From Candidatus Kuenenia stuttgartensis (GTDB lineage Bacteria; Pseudomonadota; Alphaproteobacteria; SMXS01), in NCBI GenBank assembly GCA_943329845.2, contig CALQFM020000002.1, forward strand, positions 45,320 through 109,319: a DNA stretch of 64,000 nt. Direction: 5' to 3'. The notes under the pieces were generated by a model that had not been told where the DNA came from, made no database searches, and was given only the letters and a program-made list of their open reading frames with translations. This document shows positions 45,201 through 52,964 of the stretch, piece by piece. A program made the position numbers and the translations under genes. Position 1 is the first letter of the stretch. The number at the start of each line of letters is the position of its first letter.

Positions 45201-46594
45201 AAGTCGTCGATCTGCACGCCCCGCGCGTCGGCCTTGACGAAGCTGGCAACCGAGGCCGTACCAGAGGCGACATCGGCCGAGCCGGCATCGGCCACGACCT
45301 TTAGATCGGCCGTGTTGGTGGACGAGATTGCCGCGGAATTGGAGAAGGGTCCATCGAGAGCGTCGATGATGACGCCGTAGGTTTCGCCGCCGACCTCATT
45401 GTCGAGGGAAACGTTGGCGCCCTTGTCGCCGGTGGCCGTTGCATTGACCGCGAGGGTCGACGCGCCGGTCACGGTTACCGGACCCGAATTGGTGAAGGAC
45501 GTGAGCCCGCCATCGACCTCGATGCCATACGCATTGGCGTGGACATTGTCCTCGCCCACGATCACGGCGTTGACGGCGCCGTCGGCGACGGCTGTCATCG
45601 TGCCGGACGCCTTGGCATCCGCGGTGACCGTGCCGGTGTTGCTGAGGCTGGTGGCGTCATCGCCGATATAGAGGCCGATGCTGGTCGCGTACGAATCGGC
45701 TCCGAAGTCCTCGCCGCCGATGGTTCCATTGCCGGTGGAGGAGGTGGCCGTGCCGTCGAACACCGAACTTGCGGTCGCGCCCGCCGCGATGGTGCCGGCA
45801 TTGGAAATGGCGTCGCCGCCGCCATCAAGGTCGACACCCATTGCGAATGCATAGGAGTCCACGCCGTCCACATCGAACAGGGTCGCGGTGGTGCCGCTGA
45901 CATCGGCGATCACGTCGCTGGAGGCGCTGGCGGTGGCCTTGATGGTCGCGCCTTTGGCGTTGGTGAAGTCGCCCTTGTCCAGGATACCCTCGACGCCGTA
46001 GGCCTCCGCGTTGGAATAGGAGCCGCCGTCAATGTGAGAGCTGCCCTTGGCGGAATCGGCGGTTATATCCGACGATGCGTCGGCCTTGGCGTCGGCGGTG
46101 ATGCTGCCGGTATTGCTGAAGTCACCCTTCACGTCGTCGAGCGAAACGCCCGAGGCAAAGGCATCGGCGCCCGAGGGCGCATCTTCGGCGATCGAGACGT
46201 CGCCCGAGAAGTCGCCAATGACGCTGACGGTGGCATCGGCCGTCGCCAGGATTGTCTTGGTGTTGCTGAAGTTGCCGCCAATGTCGCCCCAGACCTCGAG
46301 GCCAACGGCGTCCGCATCGACGGAATCGGCATCGCCCGCGGTCGGGGTGTCGATGAATTCGATGATGCCGTTGTTCGTCACCGCGCCGGCGACCGCGCCC
46401 TGAACCAGGATGCCGCCGGGCGAGACGTCGCCCGTGCTGTCGACGATGAGGTCGGAAATGTCGGTGGTGATGACCACGGAATTCTGCGCGCCGGAGATTG
46501 TCACGGCATGTGCGGTCGAGGCGATCAGCGCCCCGCCACTCATCAACGCGAGCAACGACACAGACACTTTGAGCTTGTTATCCAAGCGCTTCAT
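42290..46594 (-). CDS. Large autotransporter (type Va) with repetitive passenger
   Basis: 1434-aa secreted or surface protein. Signal peptide MKRLDNKLKVSVSLLALMSG then ALIASTAHA, with cleavage after AHA. The passenger (about 30-1150) is acidic, Ala/Ser/Thr/Asp-rich and built of repeats ending in NSGTISATA or NTGTVTADA, predicted to form a beta-helix. The last 280 residues, from FEFWGRAFGRWAST to GGVRVKF, are the autotransporter barrel, ending in the required Phe. A cysteine pair (CLAFNC) lies in one barrel loop. ATG 46594 has AAAGGGAGC upstream; earlier in-frame codons would hide the signal peptide. Monocistronic; adhesin-like, function unknown. Confidence 0.93.
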   Translation of the reverse strand: MKRLDNKLKVSVSLLALMSGGALIASTAHAVTISGAQNSVVITTDISDLIVDSTGDVSPGGILVQGAVAGAVTNNGIIEFIDTPTAGDADSVDADAVGLEVWGDIGGNFSNTKTILATADATVSVIGDFSGDVSIAEDAPSGADAFASGVSLDDVKGDFSNTGSITADAKADASSDITADSAKGSSHIDGGSYSNAEAYGVEGILDKGDFTNAKGATIKATASASSDVIADVSGTTATLFDVDGVDSYAFAMGVDLDGGGDAISNAGTIAAGATASSVFDGTATSSTGNGTIGGEDFGADSYATSIGLYIGDDATSLSNTGTVTADAKASGTMTAVADGAVNAVIVGEDNVHANAYGIEVDGGLTSFTNSGPVTVTGASTLAVNATATGDKGANVSLDNEVGGETYGVIIDALDGPFSNSAAISSTNTADLKVVADAGSADVASGTASVASFVKADARGVQIDDFDGSFTNTKDGKITASASATSSVDLGATGAKVAASDGVSITETVTMANAIGVALDGGEDTIEDPDTNTVTNAGTISATANAKSTVVASGTSTGTDASGVGVSEGLTGALAMGLLDMGDATGFDNSGTITAAATASHTATLTGDGLVDSAGVNDSILYAAAVGAAFVEPIDGNVTNSGTISATATGTYDVDLASDDKADLGDISSINQAGVAAVGLYADIEAPVDSKDVASTFTNSGTISATIAATNVDSATAIGVSLSEAAAGLEIVNSGTIKADITGSAEDSVAIALMVGPLAESEDTLIASLSQTTTATSSGTTLMYASGGSAVITVTNSGTISATNATGVSVGIGGLTSPAPLVINQQGGSISAEIAIELDQGNADTLNWTGGAIHGIVSADELDVVNVFTGTGTPANKTVTADADFALVGGAALNIGLDDTAVTFSMAGTTSGTGEVNLNKNASLVMQTTGSIGAGTFNMDPVSALTFVFNPTDAGEIVTTGDANIDGVLNALALPGLYGDKGSHVVIATEGEVVGTFDNASINGDTLLLDFTAAVHKQDVTISWKRNAFNSVAGLTINSTSVATALEEGYDTKRAASKNAPELNDVLSAMFTLKDAARYDRVLNSWSGSEHAQVMRAAANLSEPYHMALSEHLNDIRHTGGADGQVVMLRPKGSSTSIAPLSAAGASGGDEKRFEFWGRAFGRWASTRGDVEADGYDEDTFGAVLGGDFQVSSNVTIGLVTGYMDDKLDFDDGDLGKIKRWTIGGYLSATINQFYIDGSLTYASDNYKVNRTIQYGNTSCLAFNCTTGASSKYDGDGLMGHAEVGYLFDLGNGTELRPFAGLNYSTVDTDPFSEAGGGDLGLDILDGTGKSFQSRLGARLSGVWGESSTKWIPELRAEWRHEFKDNPSWIVANLNGLPNDPFVAIGSKVTQDLAVLGAGVTALMSNGVGVFFDYQGAFGSGYHSHAIQGGVRVKF

Positions 46595-46701
46595 GGGAGC
46601 TCCCTTTGCTAGTAACCCTAATCGATTTTCAAAACCGGCTTTGGAGGCCGTTTTCCAAAACATAGGGGTGAGGATCGGAAGCGCCAGAAGAAAATGCATC
46701 T

Positions 46702-46730
46702 ATGTAAAACAAATTGTGACGTAATATCAA
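46702..46730 (-). promoter_or_regulatory. Candidate sigma-70 promoter of the autotransporter gene
   Basis: On the minus strand TTGATA (46725-46730) and TTACAT (46702-46707) are spaced by 17 bp, about 110 nt before the start. This is the most AT-rich stretch nearby. Confidence 0.4.
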
Positions 46731-47051
46731 TACGTTGCCGTAATATTATAAAGCAAAATATGATGGCCACTTGCGGGCTCTGCAGCACAAGAGGTCATCG
46801 ACATCCCTCGTAAACTCCCGCAGCGTGGGAAAGGTTCCACATCCGAAACAACAAAAATAATTTGTACAATCTCTGCTGCGTTTGCGACCCTCCTGAGGCA
46901 GAAGTGCGACCAGTGGCGGCACCATTCCTCAACCAGCAATGTTCAAGGAGATATGATTGGGCGATGCATTCGCAACTCCGCACGAGCAGCGCGTCGAGTC
47001 GCGTGCCGAGGGCATTGCGCCGTCACCGGATTGCCGCGGCCCGGCGGTCGG
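46731..47051. other. Gene-free AT-rich spacer between autotransporter and arsenic operon
   Basis: No credible gene, RNA or terminator was found in this stretch. CGTAATAT occurs twice nearby (around 46720 and 46740) and several short A/T runs are present, consistent with promoter upstream DNA. The spacer is markedly lower in GC than the genes on either side. Confidence 0.5.
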
Positions 47052-47759
47052 TCAGGGCTGGCCGTCTGTCCGCAGCAGCCATCGGAACACGAACATCGCC
47101 GCCAGCGCTCCGCCGAACTGGGCAATGATGAAGACCGGCGACGACGATGGGGCAATGCCTGCGAAGGTATCCGACAGGCTGCGGGCGACGGTCACGGCCG
47201 GGTTGGCGAACGAGGTCGAGGCGGTGAACCAATACGCCGCCGTGATATAGAGCCCGACCGAGGTCGCGGTAAAGGCCGGCTTGAAGCGCACCGTCGCCAG
47301 GATGGTTGCGAGCAGACCGAAGGTGGCGACGAACTCGGAAAACGCCTGGGCCGGTCCGGCCCGCAGCTTGCTCGACAGTTGCAGAACGGGAAGCTCGAAC
47401 ATCAGGTGCGCCGCCCAGACGCCGAAAATGGCGCCGCAAATCTGCGCAGCAACATAGGCGAGCGCGGTCCCGGCCGGCAGTTCGCGCTTCAGGGCGAACA
47501 CCATGGTGACGGCCGGATTGAAATGAGCGCCCGACAGCGGGCCGAAAATCGTGATCAGTACGACAAGGCCGGCGCCGGTCGCCAGCGTATTGCCCAGCAG
47601 CGCGATGGCGACATTGCCGTCGGCAAGGCGTTCCCCCATGACGCCGGAGCCGATGACGATCGCGAGCAGCAGGGCAGTCCCCAGCGCCTCCGCGACAAGG
47701 CGGCGCGGAAGAGACGTGGCGGGCGGCGTGATCGCCGCGACGTCGGCCTGTCGGGTCAA
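47052..47759 (-). CDS. aqpS: Aquaglyceroporin of the arsenic operon (AqpS-like)
   Basis: 235-aa six-helix channel of the MIP family. Both half-helix loops are visible: SGAHFNPAVTMVF and ANPAVTVARSLSDTFAGI. In alphaproteobacteria such as Sinorhizobium, AqpS replaces the arsenite pump: arsenate is reduced by ArsC and arsenite leaves through the channel. Last gene of arsR-arsI-arsC-aqpS, 1 nt after arsC, which fixes its role better than the sequence alone. Confidence 0.9.
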   Translation of the reverse strand: MTRQADVAAITPPATSLPRRLVAEALGTALLLAIVIGSGVMGERLADGNVAIALLGNTLATGAGLVVLITIFGPLSGAHFNPAVTMVFALKRELPAGTALAYVAAQICGAIFGVWAAHLMFELPVLQLSSKLRAGPAQAFSEFVATFGLLATILATVRFKPAFTATSVGLYITAAYWFTASTSFANPAVTVARSLSDTFAGIAPSSSPVFIIAQFGGALAAMFVFRWLLRTDGQP

Positions 47760-47760
47760 G

Positions 47761-48273
47761 CTATGACGCTTCCGGAAGCTGGCGGCCGATCTCGTCGAGG
47801 CGCCTCTGCAAGGTCAGCCGGTCCAGCGATTTCATCGGCAGGTTCATGAAGATGGAAATCCGATTGGACAGCATACGGTAGGCGTCGGCAAAGGCGAAGC
47901 GACGCTCGGCCTCCGTACCCTCGACCGCCGCGGGATCCGGCAATCCCCAATGAGCGCTCATCGGCTGGCCCGGCCACACCGGGCAAACCTCGTTCGCCGC
48001 GTTGTCACAGACCGTGAACACGAAATCCAGGGCGGGCGCGCCGGGTTTGGCGAACTCGTCCCACGGCTTGGACCAAAGGTTGTCGGTGGGATGGTTGAGC
48101 GACTTCAGGAGATCGAGAGCGTAAGGATGCACCTCCCCCTTCGGATGGCTACCGGCGCTGAACGCCCGGAATCGGCTCAATCCCATGCGGTTCATGATCG
48201 CTTCGGCCAGGATCGAGCGGGCCGAATTGCCGGTGCACAGGAACAGAACATTGTAGATCGATTTGTCGTCCAT
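47761..48273 (-). CDS. arsC: Arsenate reductase, low-molecular-weight phosphatase type
   Basis: 170-aa cytoplasmic enzyme reducing arsenate to arsenite. P-loop CTGNSARS near residue 14 contains the nucleophilic Cys and Arg; further cysteines lie in TVCDNAANEVCPVWPGQP, the redox relay of the thioredoxin- or glutaredoxin-coupled class. WGLPDPAAVEGT is also typical. Sits between arsI (12 nt) and aqpS (1 nt). Confidence 0.95.
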   Translation of the reverse strand: MDDKSIYNVLFLCTGNSARSILAEAIMNRMGLSRFRAFSAGSHPKGEVHPYALDLLKSLNHPTDNLWSKPWDEFAKPGAPALDFVFTVCDNAANEVCPVWPGQPMSAHWGLPDPAAVEGTEAERRFAFADAYRMLSNRISIFMNLPMKSLDRLTLQRRLDEIGRQLPEAS

Positions 48274-48285
48274 GGGCGTGCCCCT

Positions 48286-48750
48286 TCAGCAGCAGGCGGT
48301 TTCGACAGGTTTGGATGTGGCCGCCGGTACGGACGCGCAGCAGGCCGATTTCGGTACGGCGTCGCCGGCGATGTCATCGCCATAGACCGGGCTTTCACCG
48401 GTGGTCAGGAAGGTCTCCCAGGCGATGCCCTCGGGATCGCGGATCCAGGTCTTCTCCGACTTCGCGTAGCAGCAGGTGGTCTCGCCCTGATCGAGTAGCG
48501 GCCCGCCCGCCTGGCTCAGACGGCCATAGACCTCGCCCAACTCGTCGGCGTCCTCCACCTGGATGCCCAGATGGTCGATGCCCTTGGTGTCGCCCCGCGT
48601 GGTGATCGCGAAATTCACCCGCGGATCGTCCAGCATCCACTTGGCATAGTCGGGCTTCACGACCGTCGGTTCGGCGGCGAACAGGCTCGAATAGAACCGG
48701 ATCGACTGGTCGAGATCGGTGACGGCGACGTTCACGTGAAAGCGCTTCAT
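48286..48750 (-). CDS. arsI: ArsI/CadI-type glyoxalase-fold protein, probable C-As lyase
   Basis: 154-aa vicinal-oxygen-chelate protein. FHVNVAVTDLDQSIRFYSSLF begins the fold; HLGIQVEDADEL holds a metal His; the vicinal cysteine pair in ETTCCYAKSEKTWIRDPEG is the arsenic-binding site of ArsI, which cleaves methyl from trivalent methylarsonous compounds. The tail is Cys-rich (SACCAS, TACC), adding thiols. ATG 48750 overlaps the arsR stop (ATGA). The cadmium-induced CadI protein is a close relative, but the operon favours ArsI. Confidence 0.9.
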   Translation of the reverse strand: MKRFHVNVAVTDLDQSIRFYSSLFAAEPTVVKPDYAKWMLDDPRVNFAITTRGDTKGIDHLGIQVEDADELGEVYGRLSQAGGPLLDQGETTCCYAKSEKTWIRDPEGIAWETFLTTGESPVYGDDIAGDAVPKSACCASVPAATSKPVETACC

Positions 48751-49136
48751 TGGATCACTCCATTGTTCGAGGGTCCGCAGCAATCCGCGGGCTCGGCCGG
48801 CGCGCAGCATCCCGCCAGCACGCTGTCCAGCAGCGGCGCGCAGATTTCCGGCCTGCCCTGGCAGCAGTCCTCCACCAGGAAGCCCAGCAGGGCGCGCATG
48901 GCGGTGACGTCGACCGCGTAGACGATCGACCGGCTGTGACGGGTCGATCCCACCAGCCCCGCGTTGGCGAGGACGGACATATGCGTCGACAGGGTACTCG
49001 CCGGAAGGTCCAGCTCGCGGGCAATATCACCTGCCGCCATGCCTTCCGGACCTTGCCGGACGAGCAACCTGAACACACGCAGCCGGCTGTCCTGCGCCAG
49101 CGCCGAAAGAGCCTGAATTGCCGATTCCATTTCCAT
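48747..49136 (-). CDS. arsR: ArsR-family metalloregulator with Cys-rich C-terminus
   Basis: 129-aa winged-helix repressor releasing DNA on binding arsenite. HTH: GDIARELDLPASTLSTHMSVLANAGLV, then wing SRSIVYAV. Arsenic-binding thiols are C-terminal, DCCQGRPEIC and GCCAPAEPADCC, as in the Acidithiobacillus/Sinorhizobium-like ArsR rather than the CVC helix type. The first ATG (49136) was used; another lies two codons later. First gene of the operon, with an operator directly upstream. Confidence 0.92.
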   Translation of the reverse strand: MEMESAIQALSALAQDSRLRVFRLLVRQGPEGMAAGDIARELDLPASTLSTHMSVLANAGLVGSTRHSRSIVYAVDVTAMRALLGFLVEDCCQGRPEICAPLLDSVLAGCCAPAEPADCCGPSNNGVIQ

Positions 49137-49143
49137 ATTTCTA

Positions 49144-49172
49144 TAATTGCCGAAATTACGGATGGATGTCAA
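49144..49172 (-). promoter_or_regulatory. arsR promoter with overlapping ArsR operator
   Basis: On the minus strand TTGACA (49167-49172) is a perfect -35. The -10 region contains TAATT-TCGGC-AATTA (49144-49158), a perfect inverted repeat suited to an ArsR dimer. Repressor binding would block the polymerase. The transcript would have a very short leader. Confidence 0.6.
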
Positions 49173-49182
49173 TGGGCGCGGT

Positions 49183-49875
49183 TCAGGCCCCCGCCGCATC
49201 CTCGCCTATGGAGATGCCGCCGCTCTCGTCCCAGGTGAACCGCCAGGTTTTGCTCTTGCGCACATTGGCGACCATTGCCGGCCGGAAGCAGGCGATGCAG
49301 GTCCCCTTGCGGCGCCGCACGCTGGGATAGACGACGCCCGCCGAGCCGTCGTCGAGCAGGGCTTCGGCCAGCGTCTGCGACGCGACATACGAATCCGGCG
49401 CCAGACAATCGCTGAACCCGTCGTCGCCGCGCAGGTCGTGGAATGTGCCGCCGAAATCCGCCATGTAGTCGTCATAGGTAACAGTCTCGCGCCAGCCGCC
49501 GATCTCGGCCAGTTCCACACCCTTGTGAAACGCGATCTCGGCCTGGGCGGTCGCCAGGTCAACCGCGGCGTACCACGCACCGCGCTCGGGCCCGTTGAAC
49601 CGGCTGCCCAGCGGATGGGCATGGCAGAACGCCGCGTTGACGATCCGGTAGTACGGCACGCCGAACACCAGTTCGCGGATGCCGATGCCTGGAAGGCGGT
49701 CGCGCTCGGCCAATAACCGGTCGTTGGTCGCATGGTCGAGGTCGAAAATGTCCTGGAGATGCGCGTTGTCGTCGGCGATCCGCGTCAGCACGCTGTCGCC
49801 GCCGTCGCTGTAGCGGGACGGGATCAGCCGGTGGGTGTCGTTCTGCCGGATGGCGTTCGCCGCGGGCAGCCTCAC
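49183..49875 (-). CDS. RES-domain toxin (NAD+ phosphorylase-like)
   Basis: 230-aa toxin of the RES/Xre pair, expected to deplete NAD+. The RES region runs from YRIVNAAFCHAHPLGSRFN (Arg and the fold start) through GAWYAAVDLATAQAEIAFHKG to SAGVVYPSVRRRKGTC, with the Arg, Glu and Ser typical of the active site. The GTG start at 49875 overlaps the antitoxin stop (GTGA), the usual toxin-second layout. The open frame extends further but overlaps antitoxin coding sequence. Confidence 0.9.
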   Translation of the reverse strand: MRLPAANAIRQNDTHRLIPSRYSDGGDSVLTRIADDNAHLQDIFDLDHATNDRLLAERDRLPGIGIRELVFGVPYYRIVNAAFCHAHPLGSRFNGPERGAWYAAVDLATAQAEIAFHKGVELAEIGGWRETVTYDDYMADFGGTFHDLRGDDGFSDCLAPDSYVASQTLAEALLDDGSAGVVYPSVRRRKGTCIACFRPAMVANVRKSKTWRFTWDESGGISIGEDAAGA

Positions 49876-50306
49876 GCGCCGCCGCGCCTCGCATCGAGCA
49901 GCCGCCGCACTGTCTGCAGCGCGGGCACGCCGCCCCGGCACATGAAGTCCAGCGGCGGCTTGCCGCCGAAGATGCGGTTGCTGTTGGGCAGGCTCACCCA
50001 CGCATCGGCCAGGCTTTCCGAATAGAGGATATTCAGCGCCTTGAATATCCCCACCAGGTAGGAGATGCGGGTCAGCCTGTCCGCATCCAGCACGCGGCGG
50101 CCCGCCTTCTTCATCTCGTAGTACGGCCCGTTCGACATGCCGCCGAGCAGCGCCCGCGCGTCCTCGTCGCGCACCGACCAGCGATCCATGATGTTGAAGA
50201 ACGCCTTGACTGCCGACGGGCTCAGCCGCTCCCGCTCGGTGCGCGCCGTCAGGTCGACGAAGGGCGACGGTTCATGGCGGCTGGCGGGGTATTGGCTTGG
50301 TAGCAT
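49872..50306 (-). CDS. Xre/MbcA/ParS-type antitoxin (DUF2384)
   Basis: 144-aa partner of the RES toxin. SPSAVKAFFNIMDRWSVRDEDARALLGGMSN is a helical DNA-binding unit. The C-terminal DUF2384 part, ISYLVGIFKALNILYSESLADAWVSLPNSN followed by LDFMCRGGVPALQTVRRLLDARR, plugs the toxin site. ATG 50306 has AGGAGG 5 nt upstream, a far stronger site than the upstream in-frame codons. An AGTATATATACT palindrome lies 18 nt before the start. Confidence 0.92.
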   Translation of the reverse strand: MLPSQYPASRHEPSPFVDLTARTERERLSPSAVKAFFNIMDRWSVRDEDARALLGGMSNGPYYEMKKAGRRVLDADRLTRISYLVGIFKALNILYSESLADAWVSLPNSNRIFGGKPPLDFMCRGGVPALQTVRRLLDARRGGA

Positions 50307-50323
50307 AAAACCTCCTGTTCCAT

Positions 50324-50354
50324 AGTATATATACTCCTGTTCAGGATAGTTCAA
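50324..50354 (-). promoter_or_regulatory. Promoter/operator of the RES-Xre operon
   Basis: On the minus strand TTGAAC (50349-50354) and TATATA (50326-50331) are 17 bp apart. The -10 is embedded in the perfect palindrome AGTATATATACT (50324-50335), and GAACAGGAG occurs twice around it. This suits autoregulation by the antitoxin. Confidence 0.6.
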
Positions 50355-50524
50355 GAATGCCATCGCCAGGCCGCACGCGCTGTGCGCCGGGATGCACCGC
50401 ACGGGAATCCACCCCGCCACATTGCCTCTAGCCGCGTCTGGGCTATCTCCGATAAAATCAGTACCAGTCAGGATGCCCGGTTCGCCAATAATGCCGGGTA
50501 TTTCTTCATGTGCCGGAAGCCGCC

Positions 50525-51523
50525 ATGTCAGCCAAGATGAAGACCAGCGCCCGTGCGCCCAAGCCCGCTTCGCGGGACGCCCTGCCCCAGGACTGGAACC
50601 TGGACGGCATCGTCGCCGGCCTGCGTGAATCCCGCGAGATCAGGAACAATATCCGGTTCCGCGGCCGGATCAGCGAGCTGCCGGACCGCGAGAGCATTTC
50701 GCGGATCATGCAGCTGGTTTCCGGCGCCCTGTTCCCGACCCATTACGGCCGCGCCGACCTGACCAGCGACAGCATCGACTATTTCGTCGGCAGCACCCTC
50801 AACGGCGCGTTCACGTTGCTCGCCGAACAGGTGCGCCGCGGCCTGATGTTCTCGACCGACCACGACAACGACAGCGACGAGGACATCCGCCAGCGCGCCG
50901 CCCGCATCGTGCGCGAGTTCGGCGACTTGCTGCCCGCCATCCGCGACATGCTGGTCAGCGACCTGCACGCCGCCTACCGTGGCGACCCGTCGGCCACCAG
51001 CCTGTCGGAGATCCTGGTCTGCTATCCGGGTATGGCCGCGGTCATCCACTACCGCGTCGCCCACGCGCTCTACCGGCTCGGCGCCACCCTGCCCGCACGG
51101 CTGATCTCCGAGATCGCCCACTCCGCGACCGGCATCGACATCCATCCGGCGGCCGAGATCGGCGAGAGCTTCTTCATCGACCACGGCACGGGCGTCGTCG
51201 TCGGCCAGACCGCCATCATCGGCGACCGGGTTCGGCTCTACCAGGCGGTCACCCTGGGCGCCAAGAGCTTCCCCGCCGACGAGAACGGCGCACTGATCAA
51301 GGGCATCCCACGCCATCCCATCGTCGAGGACGACGTGGTGATCTATTCCGGCGCCACCATCCTGGGCCGCATCACCATCGGCGCGGGCTCGGTCATCGGC
51401 GGCAACGTCTGGCTGACCCAGAGCGTACCGCCGGGCAGCAACGTCACCCAGGCGCAGATGCACAACGACTGCGCCGTGCTTCATGACGTCTGCGCCCGCA
51501 GGGACGACGCGAAGCAGGACTGA
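50525..51523 (+). CDS. Serine O-acetyltransferase (EpsC/CysE-like)
   Basis: 332-aa enzyme making O-acetylserine for cysteine synthesis. The long helical N-terminus is followed by the SAT core YPGMAAVIHYRVAHALYRLG and left-handed beta-helix repeats: GIDIHPAAEIGESFFIDHGTGVVVGQTAIIGDRVRLYQAVTLGAKSF in consecutive turns, with the catalytic His/Asp at DHGTG. It is the longer form (about 310-330 aa), not CysE of 270 aa. ATG 50525 follows GGAAG; an in-frame GTG at 50510 is possible. Confidence 0.92.
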   Translation: MSAKMKTSARAPKPASRDALPQDWNLDGIVAGLRESREIRNNIRFRGRISELPDRESISRIMQLVSGALFPTHYGRADLTSDSIDYFVGSTLNGAFTLLAEQVRRGLMFSTDHDNDSDEDIRQRAARIVREFGDLLPAIRDMLVSDLHAAYRGDPSATSLSEILVCYPGMAAVIHYRVAHALYRLGATLPARLISEIAHSATGIDIHPAAEIGESFFIDHGTGVVVGQTAIIGDRVRLYQAVTLGAKSFPADENGALIKGIPRHPIVEDDVVIYSGATILGRITIGAGSVIGGNVWLTQSVPPGSNVTQAQMHNDCAVLHDVCARRDDAKQD

Positions 51524-51556
51524 TATCCTCGCCCTCCGATTTCATGGAGGACACGC

Positions 51557-51985
51557 ATGCTGAACATTCCCTGGCAGGGCTGGGCGCTGATGTCGGCGGG
51601 TTTCGCCGCGCTGACGGCGATCTTCGGCAAGATCGGCGTCGAGAACGTCAACGCCGACTTCGCCACCTTCATCCGCACCATCGTCATTATCGCCAGCCTG
51701 GCGTTGATGCTGTGGGCGACAGGTCAGTACCAGCCGCTGGGCAGCATCTCGGGCAGGAGCTACGGATTCCTCGCGCTGTCGGGCCTGGCGACCGGCGGCT
51801 CTTGGCTGTGCTACTACCGGGCGCTGCAGGCCGGCACGGCTTCGCAGGTCGCACCGCTCGACAAGCTGAGCGTCGTGATCGTCGCCGTCGCCGGTGTCCT
51901 GTTCCTCGGCGAGCATCTTACCGGCTGGAACTGGCTGGGCGTCGCGATGATCGCCACCGGCGCGGCGCTCGTGGCGGTGAAATGA
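51557..51985 (+). CDS. Small EamA/DMT-type membrane transporter
   Basis: 142-aa protein with about five hydrophobic helices, a half-size drug/metabolite transporter that probably dimerises. GWALMSAGFAALTAIFGKIG starts helix 1; the C-terminal part has PLDKLSVVIVAVAGVLFLGEHLTGWNWLGVAMIATGA, the EamA signature. GGAGG lies 9 nt before the ATG. Substrate unknown; the closeness to serine acetyltransferase (33 nt) could point to cysteine-pathway metabolites, but this is only positional. Confidence 0.87.
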   Translation: MLNIPWQGWALMSAGFAALTAIFGKIGVENVNADFATFIRTIVIIASLALMLWATGQYQPLGSISGRSYGFLALSGLATGGSWLCYYRALQAGTASQVAPLDKLSVVIVAVAGVLFLGEHLTGWNWLGVAMIATGAALVAVK

Positions 51986-52059
51986 CCCGGTACTTTTCCG
52001 TCGCGGTACCGAGCCCGAGACACTAGCTTCTGTTGCGAAATCAACGTCCGGAGACACGC

Positions 52060-52593
52060 ATGTTCACCATTGCCCGCATCGCCGCCGTGACCGCCTGCAT
52101 CGCTCTCGCCCCGGGCCTTGCGCACGCCCACGAACACATCGTCAAGGCAGGCTCGCTGGAGATCATCCATCCGTGGTCGCGCGCCACGCCTGGCGGCGCC
52201 AAGGTTGCCGCAGGCTATGTGACCGTGGAAAACAAGGGCGCGGCGCCGGACAGGCTCATCTCGGCCTCAGCGGAGATTTCCGACAAGGCCGACATCCACG
52301 AAGTGGGCATGAAGGATGGCGTCATGAGCATGAAGCGTGTCGACGGCATCGCCGTTCCGGCGGGCGGTTCGCTGACGCTGAAGCCCGGCTCGTATCACGT
52401 CATGTTCACGGGCCTGAAGCGGCCGCTGAAGGAAGGCGAAACCTTCCCCGGCTCACTGACCTTCGAGAAGGCAGGCAAGATCGCCGTGGAATACACCGTC
52501 GAGGGGATGGGCGCCGCTGCCCCATCCATGCCGGGCACCGCAGATCCCGCCGCCCCGATGGATCACGGCGGCATGGAGCACATGCATCACTGA
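52060..52593 (+). CDS. PCu(A)C periplasmic copper chaperone
   Basis: 177 aa. Signal peptide MFTIARIAAVTACIALAPGL ending AHA. The copper site H-M-x10-M-x21-H-x-M type is visible: HEVGMKDGVMSMKRV and YHVMFTGLKRPLKEG. HPWSRATPGGAKVAAGYVTVENKG is the family start. It delivers Cu(I) to cytochrome c oxidase CuA. The tail MDHGGMEHMHH is an extra His/Met metal-binding end. ATG 52060 has CCGGAGA upstream. Confidence 0.92.
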   Translation: MFTIARIAAVTACIALAPGLAHAHEHIVKAGSLEIIHPWSRATPGGAKVAAGYVTVENKGAAPDRLISASAEISDKADIHEVGMKDGVMSMKRVDGIAVPAGGSLTLKPGSYHVMFTGLKRPLKEGETFPGSLTFEKAGKIAVEYTVEGMGAAAPSMPGTADPAAPMDHGGMEHMHH

Positions 52594-52622
52594 ACGCTTC
52601 AGCGTTGCAGCAATTGCCTGAG

Positions 52623-52964
52623 TTACGGAATCCGCGGTAGCGCCGCGCGCGGGTCGTCCGGGTGCCATTGGAGGCTGGGCGTGGTCCGCCGGTGGTAGTC
52701 GACCAGCTTGCAGAGCATCCAGGCGATCAGCCAGACGGTCAAAACACCCAGCGCCCAGACGCCGAGGATCATCGCCTCGCCCACGCCCGCCAGCGTCCGG
52801 CCGAGCCATGACAGGCTCTCGACCATCTGGGGTTCGGCCACCAGCAGGTCCGCGTTGGCGGACATCCAGTCGCCGGAGACGTCCACCAGCGCCCAGGACA
52901 GCCATACGGCGCCACTCCACGGCGCGAGTACCAGCAGCGCCATGATCCAGATGAATATCTTCAT
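52623..52964 (-). CDS. Small membrane protein of unknown function
   Basis: 113 aa with two hydrophobic helices (about residues 3-26, FIWIMALLVLAPWSGAVWLSWALV, and 62-84, AMILGVWALGVLTVWLIAWML). A charged C-terminal tail follows. No family was recognised. Its start overlaps the stop of the DUF4112 gene (ATGA), so the two are co-translated and may act together. Confidence 0.75.
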   Translation of the reverse strand: MKIFIWIMALLVLAPWSGAVWLSWALVDVSGDWMSANADLLVAEPQMVESLSWLGRTLAGVGEAMILGVWALGVLTVWLIAWMLCKLVDYHRRTTPSLQWHPDDPRAALPRIP

